Shown here one piece after another: positions 50,140 to 61,510 of a DNA stretch of 64,000 nucleotides. The position numbers were made by a program, and so were the translations under genes. The notes under the pieces were generated by a model, which did no database searches, was not told the DNA's origin, and saw nothing but the letters and a program-made list of their open reading frames with translations. This stretch comes from Phlebotomus papatasi (lineage: Eukaryota > Arthropoda > Insecta > Diptera > Psychodidae): NCBI RefSeq assembly GCF_024763615.1, contig NC_077224.1, positions 87,802,712-87,866,711 on the forward strand. Direction: 5' to 3'. Position 1 is the first letter of the stretch; the number at the start of each line of letters is the position of its first letter.

Positions 50140-51440
50140 GCAATCCCAAAACAGTATATCTTCATGTAAAATCCAATCCGACATTACACAAATCCCAAAA
50201 GTATTCACAAGAATGTGAAATACGAAATCAACTAATAAAAGGGAATTAGGATTAATAAAATAAATCTTGGTCTCATTCTTTTACTTTACTAGTTGCTTTT
50301 GAATTCCTAAGTATTTTTAATGCTTTTAATAACGAATCCCAAAAGCATCCAGAAATATACGAAAAAATAAAGTCAATCACTCAAAGAAAATAAGAATCAT
50401 CGCAAGTAATCTGGGTTTCACTCTCTCTTACTTGATTAGTAGATTTAGAATTTCTATATACTTTTTTTATATAATTTTTTATATATTTTTAAGTTTAATT
50501 GATCTATGTGGGATTGCATTCTACCATGGGATATTGCATTGGGATTGGTATTTTAAATTCTCTTTTTGTGAATTCTGCTGAAAAACCCAATCCCAATAGA
50601 GATTTCTCATGTAAAATTCATTCTGACGTTATTACAATGAATCCCAAAAGCATCCCAAAAGCAGAAAATGAGGATTATTGGAAGTAAATCGAGGCTATTT
50701 TTTTATTTTATAATTAGATTTAAAATTTCTAATTTTTCGTACTTTTAAGTTTAGTAGATTTATGTGGGATTGCGTTCTACCATGGGATATTGCATTGGGA
50801 TTGGTATTTTATATTCTATTTTTGTGAATTCTGCTGAAAAACCCAATCCCAATACAGTATCTTTTAGTAAAATTCATTCTAATGTTATGCCAAAGAATCT
50901 CAAGAGTATTCATAAATATCCGAAATCAATCACTCAAAAAATTTGGATGAATTTAGGTAATCTGAGCCTGAATATATAACTTCGTGAGTAGATTTGGAAT
51001 TCTCAAACTTTTAACATAATTTTAAGATTATAGGAATTACGTGGGATTGTATTTTACCATAGAATATTGTATTGGGATTGGTATTTTCAATTCTATTTTT
51101 ACGAATTCTACTTTTAAAAAGCAATCCCAATACAACATCTCCTTGTAGAATCCATTTTGACGGTATACGGACGAATCTCAAAGTCATTTACAAAATATAC
51201 GAAATAGAAAATCAATACTCAAAGAAAATGAGTATCATTGCAAGTAATCTGTGCCTCAATCTTTTACTTTATTGATACATATAGAATTTCTATTTTTTTT
51301 ACTTAAGATTATTGGAACCATGTGGGATTGTATTCTACCATGAGATATTGCATTGGGATTGATATTTTTAACTATATTTTTGTAAATTCTGTTGTAAAAC
51401 ACCAATCCCAATACAAAATCTAATTGACTATGCAATCCCA
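50140..51440. repeat. ~265-bp repeat array, inverted relative to the receptor intron 2 family
   Basis: Units are marked by GTGGGATTGCATTCTACCAT, GCATTGGGATTGGTATTTT and CCAATCCCAATACA, recurring every 250-280 bp (about four to five units). In reverse complement the units align with the ~287-bp family at 4.9-7.8 kb, including ATGCTTTTGGGATTCATT. The reading frames seen here are repeat by-products. Confidence 0.85.
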
Positions 51441-51567
51441 ATGCAATGAAGATACCATATTCTCACTCCGTCAAATGATAGAGTACTCGTTCTATTATTT
51501 AAGTGTCTCGAGATTATTTTTAGGACGGATTTCCTTCTTGAATTCAGCCCATTACAAACACTGCCCG

Positions 51568-51576
51568 AGATGGCGC
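51568..51576 (+). promoter_or_regulatory. CTCF-like core motif 4 (AGATGGCGC)
   Basis: Exact AGRKGGCGC match in the context CCCGAGATGGCGCCACTACC, so C-rich on the 5' side as in the full consensus. It lies just after the 50.1-51.4 kb repeat array; motifs 1-3 lie just before it. Confidence 0.35.
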
Positions 51577-52974
51577 CACTACCTACTGATCCCCCATCCA
51601 TTGAATACTTCACACCTTGTCACTTATAGCCCATAAGCTATTCGAGAGATGTGGCAATTTTCTCCTAAGCTACATCATACGATCCGGAAAATTCCTCAAT
51701 GTGCATTTTGTCACATCAGAAGTTGGTGAAGAGTAAAATTTATTGCAATTGCATTGATGACAGTTAAACAAGGAGAAATATTTACCGATGGTGGCATTTG
51801 GCGTTTGTGCATTTGCTTGTGTCTCACCCATTTGTATTTATGATTCCTTTTAATACCTTCATCTTCTCCACATTATTGCCATCATGATGAGACATCCCGT
51901 ACATAAATTGTTGCTTCCTTTCCTGCTTTTTCTATCTCTCGCACATTTTCACATGCTATAAAATCACGTGGCGCGACACAATCACTATATTGGGGAACTT
52001 ATAAATGTGATTCTTTGCCCAGTTTTTCTTCTCTCTATTTATAAGATAAGTCTGCTCTTGCACTAAGCCAGTGTCTCCAAAGTCAATTGACTTTTCAATT
52101 GAAGAACTCCCCACTGTTTTCACATTATTGCAACAAATATCGCATTTCGACTCTTTTCATCCTCTCCTCATAACAGAACATTACAGAAATTCCATGGAGC
52201 AATGTGTGACCATTAAATTCACCACAGGAATCAATTCACCTTTCTATTTTGGCATCACACACTGTGCTAAATGGTTTCAATTTGGAAGACAGAGATATTC
52301 CAGATAGAGGAAAAATTGCTCATATCTTATAAACAACTCTCCTCATGGTTCACCATTTAATTGAGATAATTGTCCAAGACAGTGAAATTGACACAGAGAG
52401 TTGATACACACTCAACTCCACAGCTAAAAATGCCTGTTTTTGGACAAAATCCAAGATAAATAGCACTCCATTTTCGCGCCAACAATCTCTTTTTGCCAAT
52501 CAAAGATAAACCATCTGAATTATGTGATAATTTGGCAGGAGATATATAAACCAACTGGCAAAAAATGTCTTAAATTAATTACTATTTTTCCCAAAAAAAA
52601 ATATTTTCACTTGTCTTTTTAAATGTAAGCATCATAATAATTTCATAATAAAATAAACAAAAGAAATTACTGAGAAAAAGTGCGCCACTATTTCCTAGAA
52701 GCAAGTTCAGAGACAGGGTGGGTCAAAAATCTCAATTACACTACGTAACTTTTCATATTCGCAAGCAAAGTTCGATCATAAATTCGAAATTAGAAAGTTT
52801 TTCGAAATTCAAAGTGAAGTTCGCATTTTCACCGCTTGAACGCTGATAGTCATTATTCGAACTCAATTCGAACATCAGAATATTAGAAAGTCGATTTAGA
52901 TTTAAAATTATAAACTGATTGCTTTCATCGGTTTCAGTTTCCAATATTTTTAAAGTTTCGAACAACGAATAAGG

Positions 52975-53212
52975 TACAGTAGACTCTCAATCAATCGGCT
53001 CTTTTTCAATCGGGCGAAAAATTTTGTTGACAATTGTCACGTTCAATTAAGAAGCTAATTTGCTCAAATTCACTGTAGTTCTTCCTATTTTATCGTGATC
53101 CTTTATAATTGAGCCCTTTTTGTCGAATTTACAAAGGCTTTGACGCCCAAATCTATCGATAAACCGGATGACATTTCGCCCCAAATGCCCAATTGAGGGA
53201 GAGTCTACTGTA
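52975..53212. mobile_element. MITE with TACAGTAGACTCTC termini
   Basis: Starts TACAGTAGACTCTCAATCAA and ends GAGAGTCTACTGTA, inverted over at least 14 bp. About 238 bp. The ends match the MITE nested at 31.7-32.0 kb, but the interior is different. Confidence 0.82.
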
Positions 53213-55143
53213 AATGAAAAAATTGGACACTTTATCTTAGATATTTTTTCACAGAAAATAGCAATTTTGATCAATTTATTTTGTAAAGTTTATGCATTGG
53301 TGAGTGTCTAAGGAATAATTGGGATCCGTTGAAAATTAATTTAAATAATTAATTATTTATTTTTAATTAATTAATTTTAGCGCTGATTGTTCTGCCATTT
53401 CGAATTTCGGTATTCTTCACACTTCAATCGCTTCAATTGTCAAAAATGTCAACGACATTGTGTAAACCTTTAAATTTCGATCGTCAATTTAAATTTTCGA
53501 ACTTGCAACGGATTTTAGGTGAGTTCTCATTGATATACCTTCGAATCGGCACAGAAAAAACCTCAATCGAAGAGAGCTCTCAAATGGTCAGATGGTCACT
53601 CGCTGATAAACCGGTTGCTTGCATGAATTTTAGCCTTTTAGTACAAATGGGTACAAGTACAACTGACTTATTTTCTCACCTTTTCTTTGCCTTTTCTCGA
53701 GAGAACTTTAAGTAGCGTATTTGAAGATGTTGTAATAATATTGTATCACAACAATATTGTTATGTTCAAATAATTCAAGCCCGATCTCAATTATTCGAAC
53801 TAAATTTTCTCACCATCTTGAGAAAACTTAAGAAATATTATATCAAGCAGGTGTTAATAAGAGTTACTCAGTGATTATGAGGGAAATTAAATGGGACAGA
53901 AATATTAAGATCGTTAGTACTTTGCTTGTTTTCACAACAAACTTAACATTAACACATGTTACCAGTAGAGAGGGTTCGAAATTCGAAATACCTCTGCCAT
54001 CACGTGGAAGAAATTAGAAGTAAAAATCTTTCTTATTGGCTTTCGAAACCGATCTTCGAAACTCCAATCTTCTTGGGAGAACTCTAGCAGTGAGTGCTCG
54101 GAACTTTTCAATACCAAGCTCAAATTAACAAACTCCGAATTTTATGCTGGTTTTAATAAGTCATTTAAGAAATAACTTCAATTTTTTCTATATCATGATA
54201 TTACTCAGCACTTTTAAAAAAAAAGATAAGATTTTCGAAAATATTTCGAACGTAGGACTTTTCAGATCAGTTCTAAAGAAGGAGATTTCGAATATAGAAC
54301 TACCCTTAGTTGAATGATCCTTTTCTATTTATTTATGGGCTAGTTAAAATCAGTTAAATGCATTAAATTGATTTAAAAAATCACTAGAAATAATTAGTTT
54401 AACCTAGACTTTTTTAACACACCCTGTATTTCCTTAAAAAAAAGACTTTCAAAAGTTCACAGTTCATGTTTGAGCTTTAACACAGCAGAGATAAATTATT
54501 TATCTCAGAGGAAAACTTTACATCCTCTCTTCTTGTTCTTATCCATTTTTGGCATATCCGATGATTGTCGTTTTTCTTCTTATTTTGTTTAAAACTTTTC
54601 CAAACTATATATACTCTGAAAATTAGACAAATAGATTGACTCATACTCTAACATTATTGTGGAAATTCTTCGGATACTGGTTGCTCTAAATTTTGGGAAA
54701 GCAGATGGAGAGGGAGTAAGAGAGCTTTTAAGAATATTTCCTGAGTGAACTTTTCAATTTTGTCGCCCTGTGACCTCGATGGCATTCGCGTAAGATAAAC
54801 ACACCAATTAAGGAGACAATTTTTCGACTGAAAACACATGATTGCCTTCATTTAATCTTCTCCACTATCTCCATATTACAAAATAATCCTCAATGGTCAG
54901 AAGTTGAGCACAAAAGACAAAATTAATAGATCATGTTTTTTTTCTTGTTGTTAAATAGCCGAATAAATGTGTTGCTATCGCGCTGAGAAGAGACAATTAA
55001 TATGGATTTACCATGAATTTATCACTCAAAAGCCTCGCGTGTGTTCAAAATGAATAGATTGGAGAAAATGTATTGGGAATTGTGTGTAATATCCGGTGGT
55101 TAAGTGAAATCTCTGATATATCTGGAAGTGTCAGGAGGGGGAG

Positions 55144-55311
55144 ATGAGTGTGCTGGCAACAAGTCGAAGATCTCTAAGGAGATCGCAATCACTGCCTCAC
55201 ATTGCATCTCAATCATCACGCAATGACTCGGGATTGGGCTTCAGTGGATCCTGCAGCGATCTCGATCACCTACATCATCATCATCATCTACATCACAATC
55301 AAGAACCAAAG
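55144..55311 (+). CDS. Transporter exon B1: hydrophilic N-terminus
   Basis: 56 codons with Arg/Ser-rich, Gly/Ser-rich and His-rich segments and no membrane helix. The (CAT)n stretch coding the His run may vary in length between individuals. Confidence 0.75.
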
Positions 55312-57875
55312 GTTCGTTGACTTGAAGAAGGGTTGCCAGATTGATTAATTTTCTGAACCACTAAGGACTACGTAAAATTAAATTTGGAGAAAAGCTCTCA
55401 AGCTTTTTGAAGCAAGACCGAAATGAAGTTTAAAAATTAGGCACTTGATTAAGCTTTCAAATTAGAGTTCAAATACGAAACTTTAAAGCTAATTAAGCAA
55501 GGACAAATGGAGTGACGTTTTCAAGTAAAATTTTGAAATAAGGTCTAAAGGCCCCGCAGTAGACGCTACGCAATGCTAGGGAAGTTTTAAACAATTTCAA
55601 ATCAAGCTTTGGTGATTCAAGTATTGAACAGTATCTTCAAAATAACTTCTTTCTAAGTTTCGATGTATTACTTCAAAATATTAGCTCAAATAAGTGATTA
55701 GCACAAGATTCGAAGTTTGAAAATCAAATTCAAAGTAAGATTCTAAAGTAAAATTCTCAAATTTAGCTTAAAGATCGGTTGAAGAACTTGAACTTTAAAA
55801 TCAACTGCAACAAGTTCAAAGTGTGAAAGAGAGTTTGGGAGCCAAACTTAAATCCATAACCTCAAAGTCAAGTTTTGAATACATCTAGGATGAGATTTTA
55901 AAATGTAACTTCAGAAATTGAGCGTCAAACTAGGCCTTCAAAACAAGTTCAAACATGAAGTTTGATGCTAGTTAACTTTTAGAGCTAAGTTTCAAAGTTA
56001 AGGTCTTTAAAAATCAAGTTTATTATTAATCCGTGTCGAGATATTTATTACAAGGTAATCAGTTTTTTACAATGTTATATCCCGTGTTGGAAGAATCTGC
56101 TGGTCCGTTTGTAGACTCGCCCAGGAGCGCCTTCCCCGAATTGTGGATGCTTCTTCCATGCTCCCGGAGTTGTTGGGCGAGGCGGTGTACATGTGAAAAT
56201 TGTCTAAATCAGACATTCAGATCTTTGCACCGGGCGGGACTCGAACTCACAACAGTGAATCGAGCCGGGGAATCGATCCGCCCAAGAGCCAACGGTCTTG
56301 CCTATTGCGCCACTGATTCCCCTAAAAATCAAGTAATCTAATAAGATCAATGTCTGCAATAGAGCTTGAGTTTCAAATTATAAAGTTAGTTTTAGAATAC
56401 GGCTTTACGACTTTGTCCTCCGTGGGTAACTTTGACCCCCTACTACGTAAACTTTTCTTTGATTCTAATGTGTAAGAATGATCCTCACCGATCAGACATG
56501 GTAGATCTGATCGGTAGAGACCATTCTTAAGTGCTTAAAGAAAAGCTTAGGAATAGTAGGGGTTCAAAGTTACCCACGGAGGACAAAGTCGCTCGCATCT
56601 CCGGTAGCTGAAATATCAAGCTTGAAACTAGGCCTTCATAATCAAACTTTAAAGCTGAACTCTCAAAATTAAAATTGAGGTTGAAGGTTTAAAAAACAAA
56701 CCTTGAAATGCGCCTATAATCTGAATTTTAAAATGAAACTTCAAAATAAATTTCTAAGTAGAACTGCACTTACAGACTTTAAAGTTTAATTTACAAAGGT
56801 AAGTTTAGAAGTTTTAATCTTCAAAATTTAGCTAGATTGATCTAAATAAGAACTAGAACTTCACACTCAAAACTTGAAGTCGAAACTTCAAGTTCGAAGT
56901 TTGATAAATCAAATCTCCATCATTCAAATTTGAATTGAAGTAAGATTTCTAATTCAAATTTTGAAGATGGAAGCTTTAAAACTAAGCTCTGAAGTTAGAC
57001 ATGTAAACTTGCAAAAGCAAGCTTTGAAGTTTCTAGTTAGGCTTGAAAGTAACATTTAGAAATTTTAACTTCGAAATAGGAATGTTAACCAAAGTTTCAA
57101 TACCAAGCTTTGATGAAGAGATACAAAGTGAAGTCCTTGTTGCTCTTCATAATCTCACTGCGTAGCTCTACTTTCAAATTTAGATTTAAACTCAGTATCT
57201 TCAAAAAAGAAGTTTCGTAAAGTTTTGCAATATTAAGCACCTTAAATCTAGTTTTAAGTTATTAAAAAAATAATTCTTCTGTTTCCAAACATGGAAATTC
57301 ATCTGTAAAGTTTTCTCAATGCTTTCTAGTCCATTTTCCCACCGATGAAAATTACAGTGTAGTCTAGACTAGTGGACAATTAAACTTATGCTTAGTATTC
57401 AAATGGTGTTTGTTAGAATGAACATTAGAATAATGCCTCAATCATGTGAGAACAAGAGCTATATTCTCTTCACAATGAGCCCATTTTATTTCTAAGCTAC
57501 ACAAATTGTACCAAATGGTTATTACTGAAAGTTACAAAGTGAGGTGCTTTCCTTGTCCACCTTTAATCTCTCTGGCAACCCTCTCCACCAACATCAACAT
57601 CATGCAATTTTGCATGAGAGATAGAGCTTGAGGGAAATATGAGATCACATCGGATATTCATCTTCAACCCCAGATAGCTTATGGTGCTCGTCTCGTGACA
57701 GATTTGAGGCAATTAATGACTCTCCGTCAGCATTACTATCCCGAAGGTGGCTGGGGATGGCTCCTGACCAGTATTGGCCTGACTATGCAGTGCATCTCCC
57801 ATGGACTCCATACATCTGCTGGTGTTCTCATGGTCGAAATGATGCGAACATTCAGTCAAGACATCTTAAGTACAG
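55144..57875 (+). CDS. Monocarboxylate transporter (SLC16-like), 5' coding exons B1-B2
   Basis: Two exons (55144-55311 and 57674-57875) encode the first 123 residues of a monocarboxylate-type major-facilitator transporter. The tail has RRSLRRSQSLPH (possible phosphorylation context) and a His-rich run HLHHHHHLHH (43-52). Exon B2 gives ARLVTDLRQLM, then the SLC16 signature YYPEGGWGW (77-85) and membrane helix 1 (~86-110). An in-frame TGA lies about 30 bp upstream of the ATG. The GTTCGT donor and ACCCCAG acceptor join in phase 0. The last donor, GTTAGC, leaves phase 1, exactly like the exon at 33.6-34.0 kb and at the same protein position. The remaining exons lie beyond the window. An acceptor 19 bp later (GTGACAG) would break the frame. 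Confidence 0.82.
56063..56322 (-). mobile_element. tRNA-derived SINE, minus-strand copy
   Basis: On the minus strand: AATCAGTGGCGCAATAGGCA (A box), GTTGTGAGTTCGAGTCCCGC (a near-perfect B box, GTTCGAGTCC), then the same body as the 44-kb copy (GGAAGAAGCATCCACAATTC, GGCGCTCCTGGGC, AACACGGGATAT). The promoter boxes are better preserved than in the 44-kb copy, suggesting a younger insertion. Confidence 0.88.
56409..56590. mobile_element. Near-perfect fold-back MITE
   Basis: The left arm GACTTTGTCCTCCGTGGGTA and the matching right arm are inverted repeats of about 37 bp with a single mismatch. Partial complementarity continues inward (AAACTTTTCTTTGA/AAAGAAAAGCTTA). About 182 bp in all, non-coding. 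Confidence 0.85.
57674..57875 (+). CDS. Transporter exon B2: SLC16 signature and membrane helix 1
   Basis: Encodes IAYGARLVTDLRQLMTLRQH, YYPEGGWGW, helix 1 and the loop up to DILSTG. The YYPEGGWG signature and following HGL..GV pattern align with the exon at 33.6 kb (HGLQLAFGVFL versus HGLHTSAGVLM). Confidence 0.88.
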
Positions 57876-58186
57876 GTTAGCCAAATCATAAATTCACATC
57901 ACGTTCTTTTGAAAGAACTTCCTCAATAAATTGTCTCACGTTCAATTTTTTTCTCTTCCAAAAAAATAATTCAAATCACATACCAAACGATAAGTCAATG
58001 ATGAGGTTTTATCAGTTTATGGGATTTGTGATTCTTTTCTTATAAAAACAATTTGTATGAAAACTCGATTTAAATTTATAATGAGTATTTTGTTCCATTT
58101 AATCAGAAACAGGCCATATTTAATGGCCTCAACACACTATTTAATATGTCAATATTTGACATATTGAAGAAAATAAATTTGCGCCT

Positions 58187-58300
58187 TATGGCTTCTACAC
58201 ACTAGAGCAATTTATGTCCATATTGAAGCAAATTCCCTATGCTTGTGTAGCAAAAACTCTTCAATATGGACATAAATGTCTCTAGAATGTAGAGACCATT
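58187..58300. mobile_element. Short fold-back element, GGCCTCTACACAC family (clean copy)
   Basis: Arms TTTATGTCCATATTGAAG and CTTCAATATGGACATAAA are perfectly inverted; the termini read TATGGCTTCTACACACTAGA and TCTAGAATGTAGAGACCATT. About 114 bp. Diverged relatives lie immediately downstream (58300-58700). Confidence 0.8.
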
Positions 58301-59013
58301 AGAAAAAACAGTAAAATATGCACATATTTTTCTCTAGAGTTTAGAGACCATAAAAGCTCTTAGACAAAATTTATGTCCATAGTTTGCATTATAGAGAAAA
58401 TTTTTACAGTAATTTTAAAGGCCTTTAAATACTATAAGAAGATTTTTTGTCAATATTCGGAATATAGGAGAAAATCGAGTACGCTTTTGTAGAAAAAAAA
58501 CTGTCTAAATTATTTCAATAATGCAAAATGTGGAAATAATTTTCTCTTTTGTGGAGAAATAATTGAAGAAATTTTGACAGTTTTTCCAAAAGAAGCGTAA
58601 ACAATTTGCTTTATTATTTGAAATATTGATAAAATCCTCTTATAGTGTGTAGCAACCTTACGCACTCATAAAAAATTTTCTACACAATCCCAAACATAGG
58701 AGAAATTTAAAGTGTATACCACCCATAAAGGTTTCTACACATTATTTGAAGCAATTTTCGTAGAAAAAATCTAATTTTGACGAAAATACTTCCAATATGT
58801 AGAAAACAAAAAGGAAAAAGTGAAAATTCTATTAAAAAAATTGATAAAAATAGTTCTCAACACATTAACTCTCGTAATCACACATTAGTGAGATCAATTT
58901 TCATCAAAAAATAACATTTTCAAGGAAGTTTTGACTTTTCTTCCACGGTAGAACTGTATATTTCCTTCAAAAAGCAATTCTTGATGAAAATGCTTTCAAT
59001 ATATGGATAACGT

Positions 59014-59460
59014 TAAGACCTCGACACAATGGGAGCAATTTTCGTCAAAAAAGGAGATTTTTTGAAGGTAATTCACTGCAATTCTTTAGGTAGAAACGTC
59101 AAAATTCTGTCAAAAATGCATTTTTTGACGAAAATTGTATTTTTGAAGGAAATTATCCGCACTGGTGTAGGTAGAAATGTCAAAATTCTGTCAAAAATGC
59201 AATTTTTGACGAAAATTACTCCGAATGTGTAAAGGCCTTAAGGGAAAATGTCAAAATTTTTTCAACAAGAAAATTTTGAAAGAAATTGCTTCATCAAAAT
59301 GCATCATTTTTACGTAATGGCCTCTACACATTGGGAGCAATTTATGTCAAAAATTGCTTTTTTGAAGGAAATTCCCTGCAGAGTTGTAGGGGGAAACGTC
59401 AAATTTCTGTCAAAAACGCAATTTTTGACGAAAATTGCTCCCAATGTGTAGACGCCTTAA
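59014..59460. mobile_element. Two fold-back elements with GGGAGCAATTTTCGTCAAAA arms
   Basis: The units at about 59014-59241 and 59316-59460 begin RAYGGCCTCTACACATTGGG-like and end with the inverted CCAATGTGTAGACGCCTTA. Both have inner arms built of GTCAAAAATTGC words. Relatives with weaker ends sit at 58720-59000. The open frames here are by-products of the repeat. Confidence 0.78.
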
Positions 59461-59602
59461 ATCTCTGATACATGCTCGTAAATAGCATCAAAATGCCGCA
59501 TTTCAACGAGAATTGGTCACAATGTCCCAGAATTATGCATATTTTCGATAATATTTCAAAATTTGCTATTCTTGGGCGAATCTTTTAGGAAAGCCATTGT
59601 TA

Positions 59603-59822
59603 TAGGGTAAAATGGAGTAATTTGGAACCATTTACATTTTGAGACATTTGATATTTTCTCACTGTTTTCGAGATTGAAAAGAAAGAAATCTGTTCTTGTT
59701 CTTCTTAAACGTCTTTTTCTTCTATTTTGAGGCCTTTGTCTTCTCTTTGCTCATCTGAATAAGTGAAAAAATCTCAAGTGTCCTAAATTGTAAATGGTTT
59801 CAAATTACCTCATTTTACCCTA
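59603..59822. mobile_element. MITE with TAGGGTAAAATG termini, complete copy
   Basis: Left TAGGGTAAAATGGAGTAATT and right (reverse complement TAGGGTAAAATGAGGTAATT), inverted over about 48 bp with several mismatches. 220 bp. The interior has an ACGTCTTTTTCTTCTATTTT stretch shared with the truncated copy at 42.5 kb. Confidence 0.87.
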
Positions 59823-61500
59823 ATTCGAAATAGAACAATAAAATCAAGTCGAACTACGTTTAAACCTTGTAAACTTGGTTGATAGTCTTCGGAATGAAGG
59901 ACGTTTTTAATATTTCCATTTCCGATTGCCAACGAGTGAACCATGAGTGGCAGATCGCACCGATTAGTCTTCAGGATCGCGCTGATCGGAATCCAAATTG
60001 AACCATGAGTGGCAGACTTGCGTACCCCCTGATTGCAATAGCTGTGACAATGAAAGAATCACTGCTACAATGTTGCACTTCTTTACAGAAATGCTACCTA
60101 ACACTTGTATAACCAATCTGGCTTTTTTATGCAAAAGTAATATTAGTTTAGAAGAATGGCTTTAAACCCTAAACAAATTTTAAATAAAATCAACTTAAGC
60201 GTAAATAAAAAGATAAATGGTTTAATAAATAAACAAATAATGAACTTCTGTAGGTATATCAGAATTATTACAGAATGACAAGTGTTAAACAGAAATCTTA
60301 AAGCAATTTTGGTACTTAAAACAAAATAGTGAGACAATAGCGAGATTTTTCTTTGTGTCACAGCAAAAGAATAAAATTACGAGGCAATAGCCTGCATACA
60401 AGGGGGAAAAATTGCAATTACTTTTTATGTAGACAAATTAAATTTTATTGATTTTCTCACAAAATATTTCTTCAAAGACACACCACTGGGTGACTATTTG
60501 AGTTGAACAAGTCAATAAGAGGACTTTTACTATCATAGATATACACTTAAACTAACAAATTGAAAACATGACAAAGTTGAAAGATTTCATTGCAAATAAA
60601 ATCTCACTTTTTATTGCATTTGTCTGTCTTTTCGCTCTCATAACATATTCCATCATTTCTTTCTTCTTCTTCTTTCTTTTTCTATATATATACATACCCC
60701 CAAAGGCTCTTGTGGGAAGAAAATATTTTCTTGTCAAGATTGCAGATAAGACTTGGAATAAATAAATTTATGGATTAACAGTAGGCAAAAATATCATATT
60801 GATATCATTCAATGGTGTTCCTATTTCATTTTCTCCTTCAACATTCTCCTCCTCTCTCTCCTCATGGGAAGAGCTTTTGCCTTGAGGATATGAAGATTGT
60901 GGACAGGAGATTTCACAGGATGGAAGAAATTGAAAAAAGAAAAATATACTTTAGAGAAGAAATAACGTTAGGAAATTCGCAGACTGCTCGTAAATTATTT
61001 CAAATCCTTGCGAAGATAAGAAAAATAACGTTGAAATGATATAATTGATTTTTCGATTGAATAAAATCAATTACCGGTTTATTAATGGTGGAGTCGCCGA
61101 ATACCGGATTTCGAAATCTCATACCGTTTGGCCTCTATGTACGATAAATGTAACTTTACTGATTTACTGTACGGACTGTGACAGTTTCAGACTTCTTGGG
61201 ATTCAGAGACCTTTCGAATAAATCTAAATTTGTTCCCAGCGATTAAGAGTTAAGCTCTACAATGGAAGTTTGACCTAAAATCCTGAAAAATTACTATATC
61301 TACTAGCTTGAAATTCCACTATAATTAAGAGACACCAAATTAATACTTTTCTATAAAAATTTCTTAAGAAAATTGCAACAAAAATCCAGTAAATCATATC
61401 ACAGAAACAACAAAAAAAATTTTAAAAAAAAAATAAATCAATAAAATAAAATATCGAATCAAATTAATATCAAGAATTTGGTGATTTCTGCTTCAATATA
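59823..61500. other. Non-coding, nothing recognised
   Basis: Near 59940 and 60001 the phrase AACCATGAGTGGCAGA appears twice about 62 bp apart, a short local duplication. TTC-rich and TATATA simple sequence lies at 60655-60695. No exon seen. Confidence 0.45.
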
Positions 61501-61510
61501 AAAATGTTTT

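Larger units (their letters stand above)
55420..57230. repeat. Degenerate simple repeat of CTTTAAA/TTCAAA words in transporter intron
   Basis: Words such as AAGTTTGAA, CTTCAAAAT, AAGCTTTAAA and AACTTTAAAG recur through most of this intron with no fixed period. It is interrupted by the SINE at 56.06-56.32 kb and the fold-back element at 56.41-56.59 kb. Confidence 0.55.

Noticed and set aside
50499..51275. Repeated MGLRSTMGYCIGIGIL-type open frames
   Set aside because: By-products of the ~265-bp repeat; the same peptides appear where the same repeat occurs at 4.9-7.7 kb.
34003..55143. Later exons of the exon-A transporter
   Set aside because: I looked for long hydrophobic frames with SLC16 patterns on the + strand and found none; only repeats and short frames are present.
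59029..59468. Open frames starting MGAIFVKKG and similar
   Set aside because: They lie inside fold-back elements; the repeated peptide is the repeated DNA.
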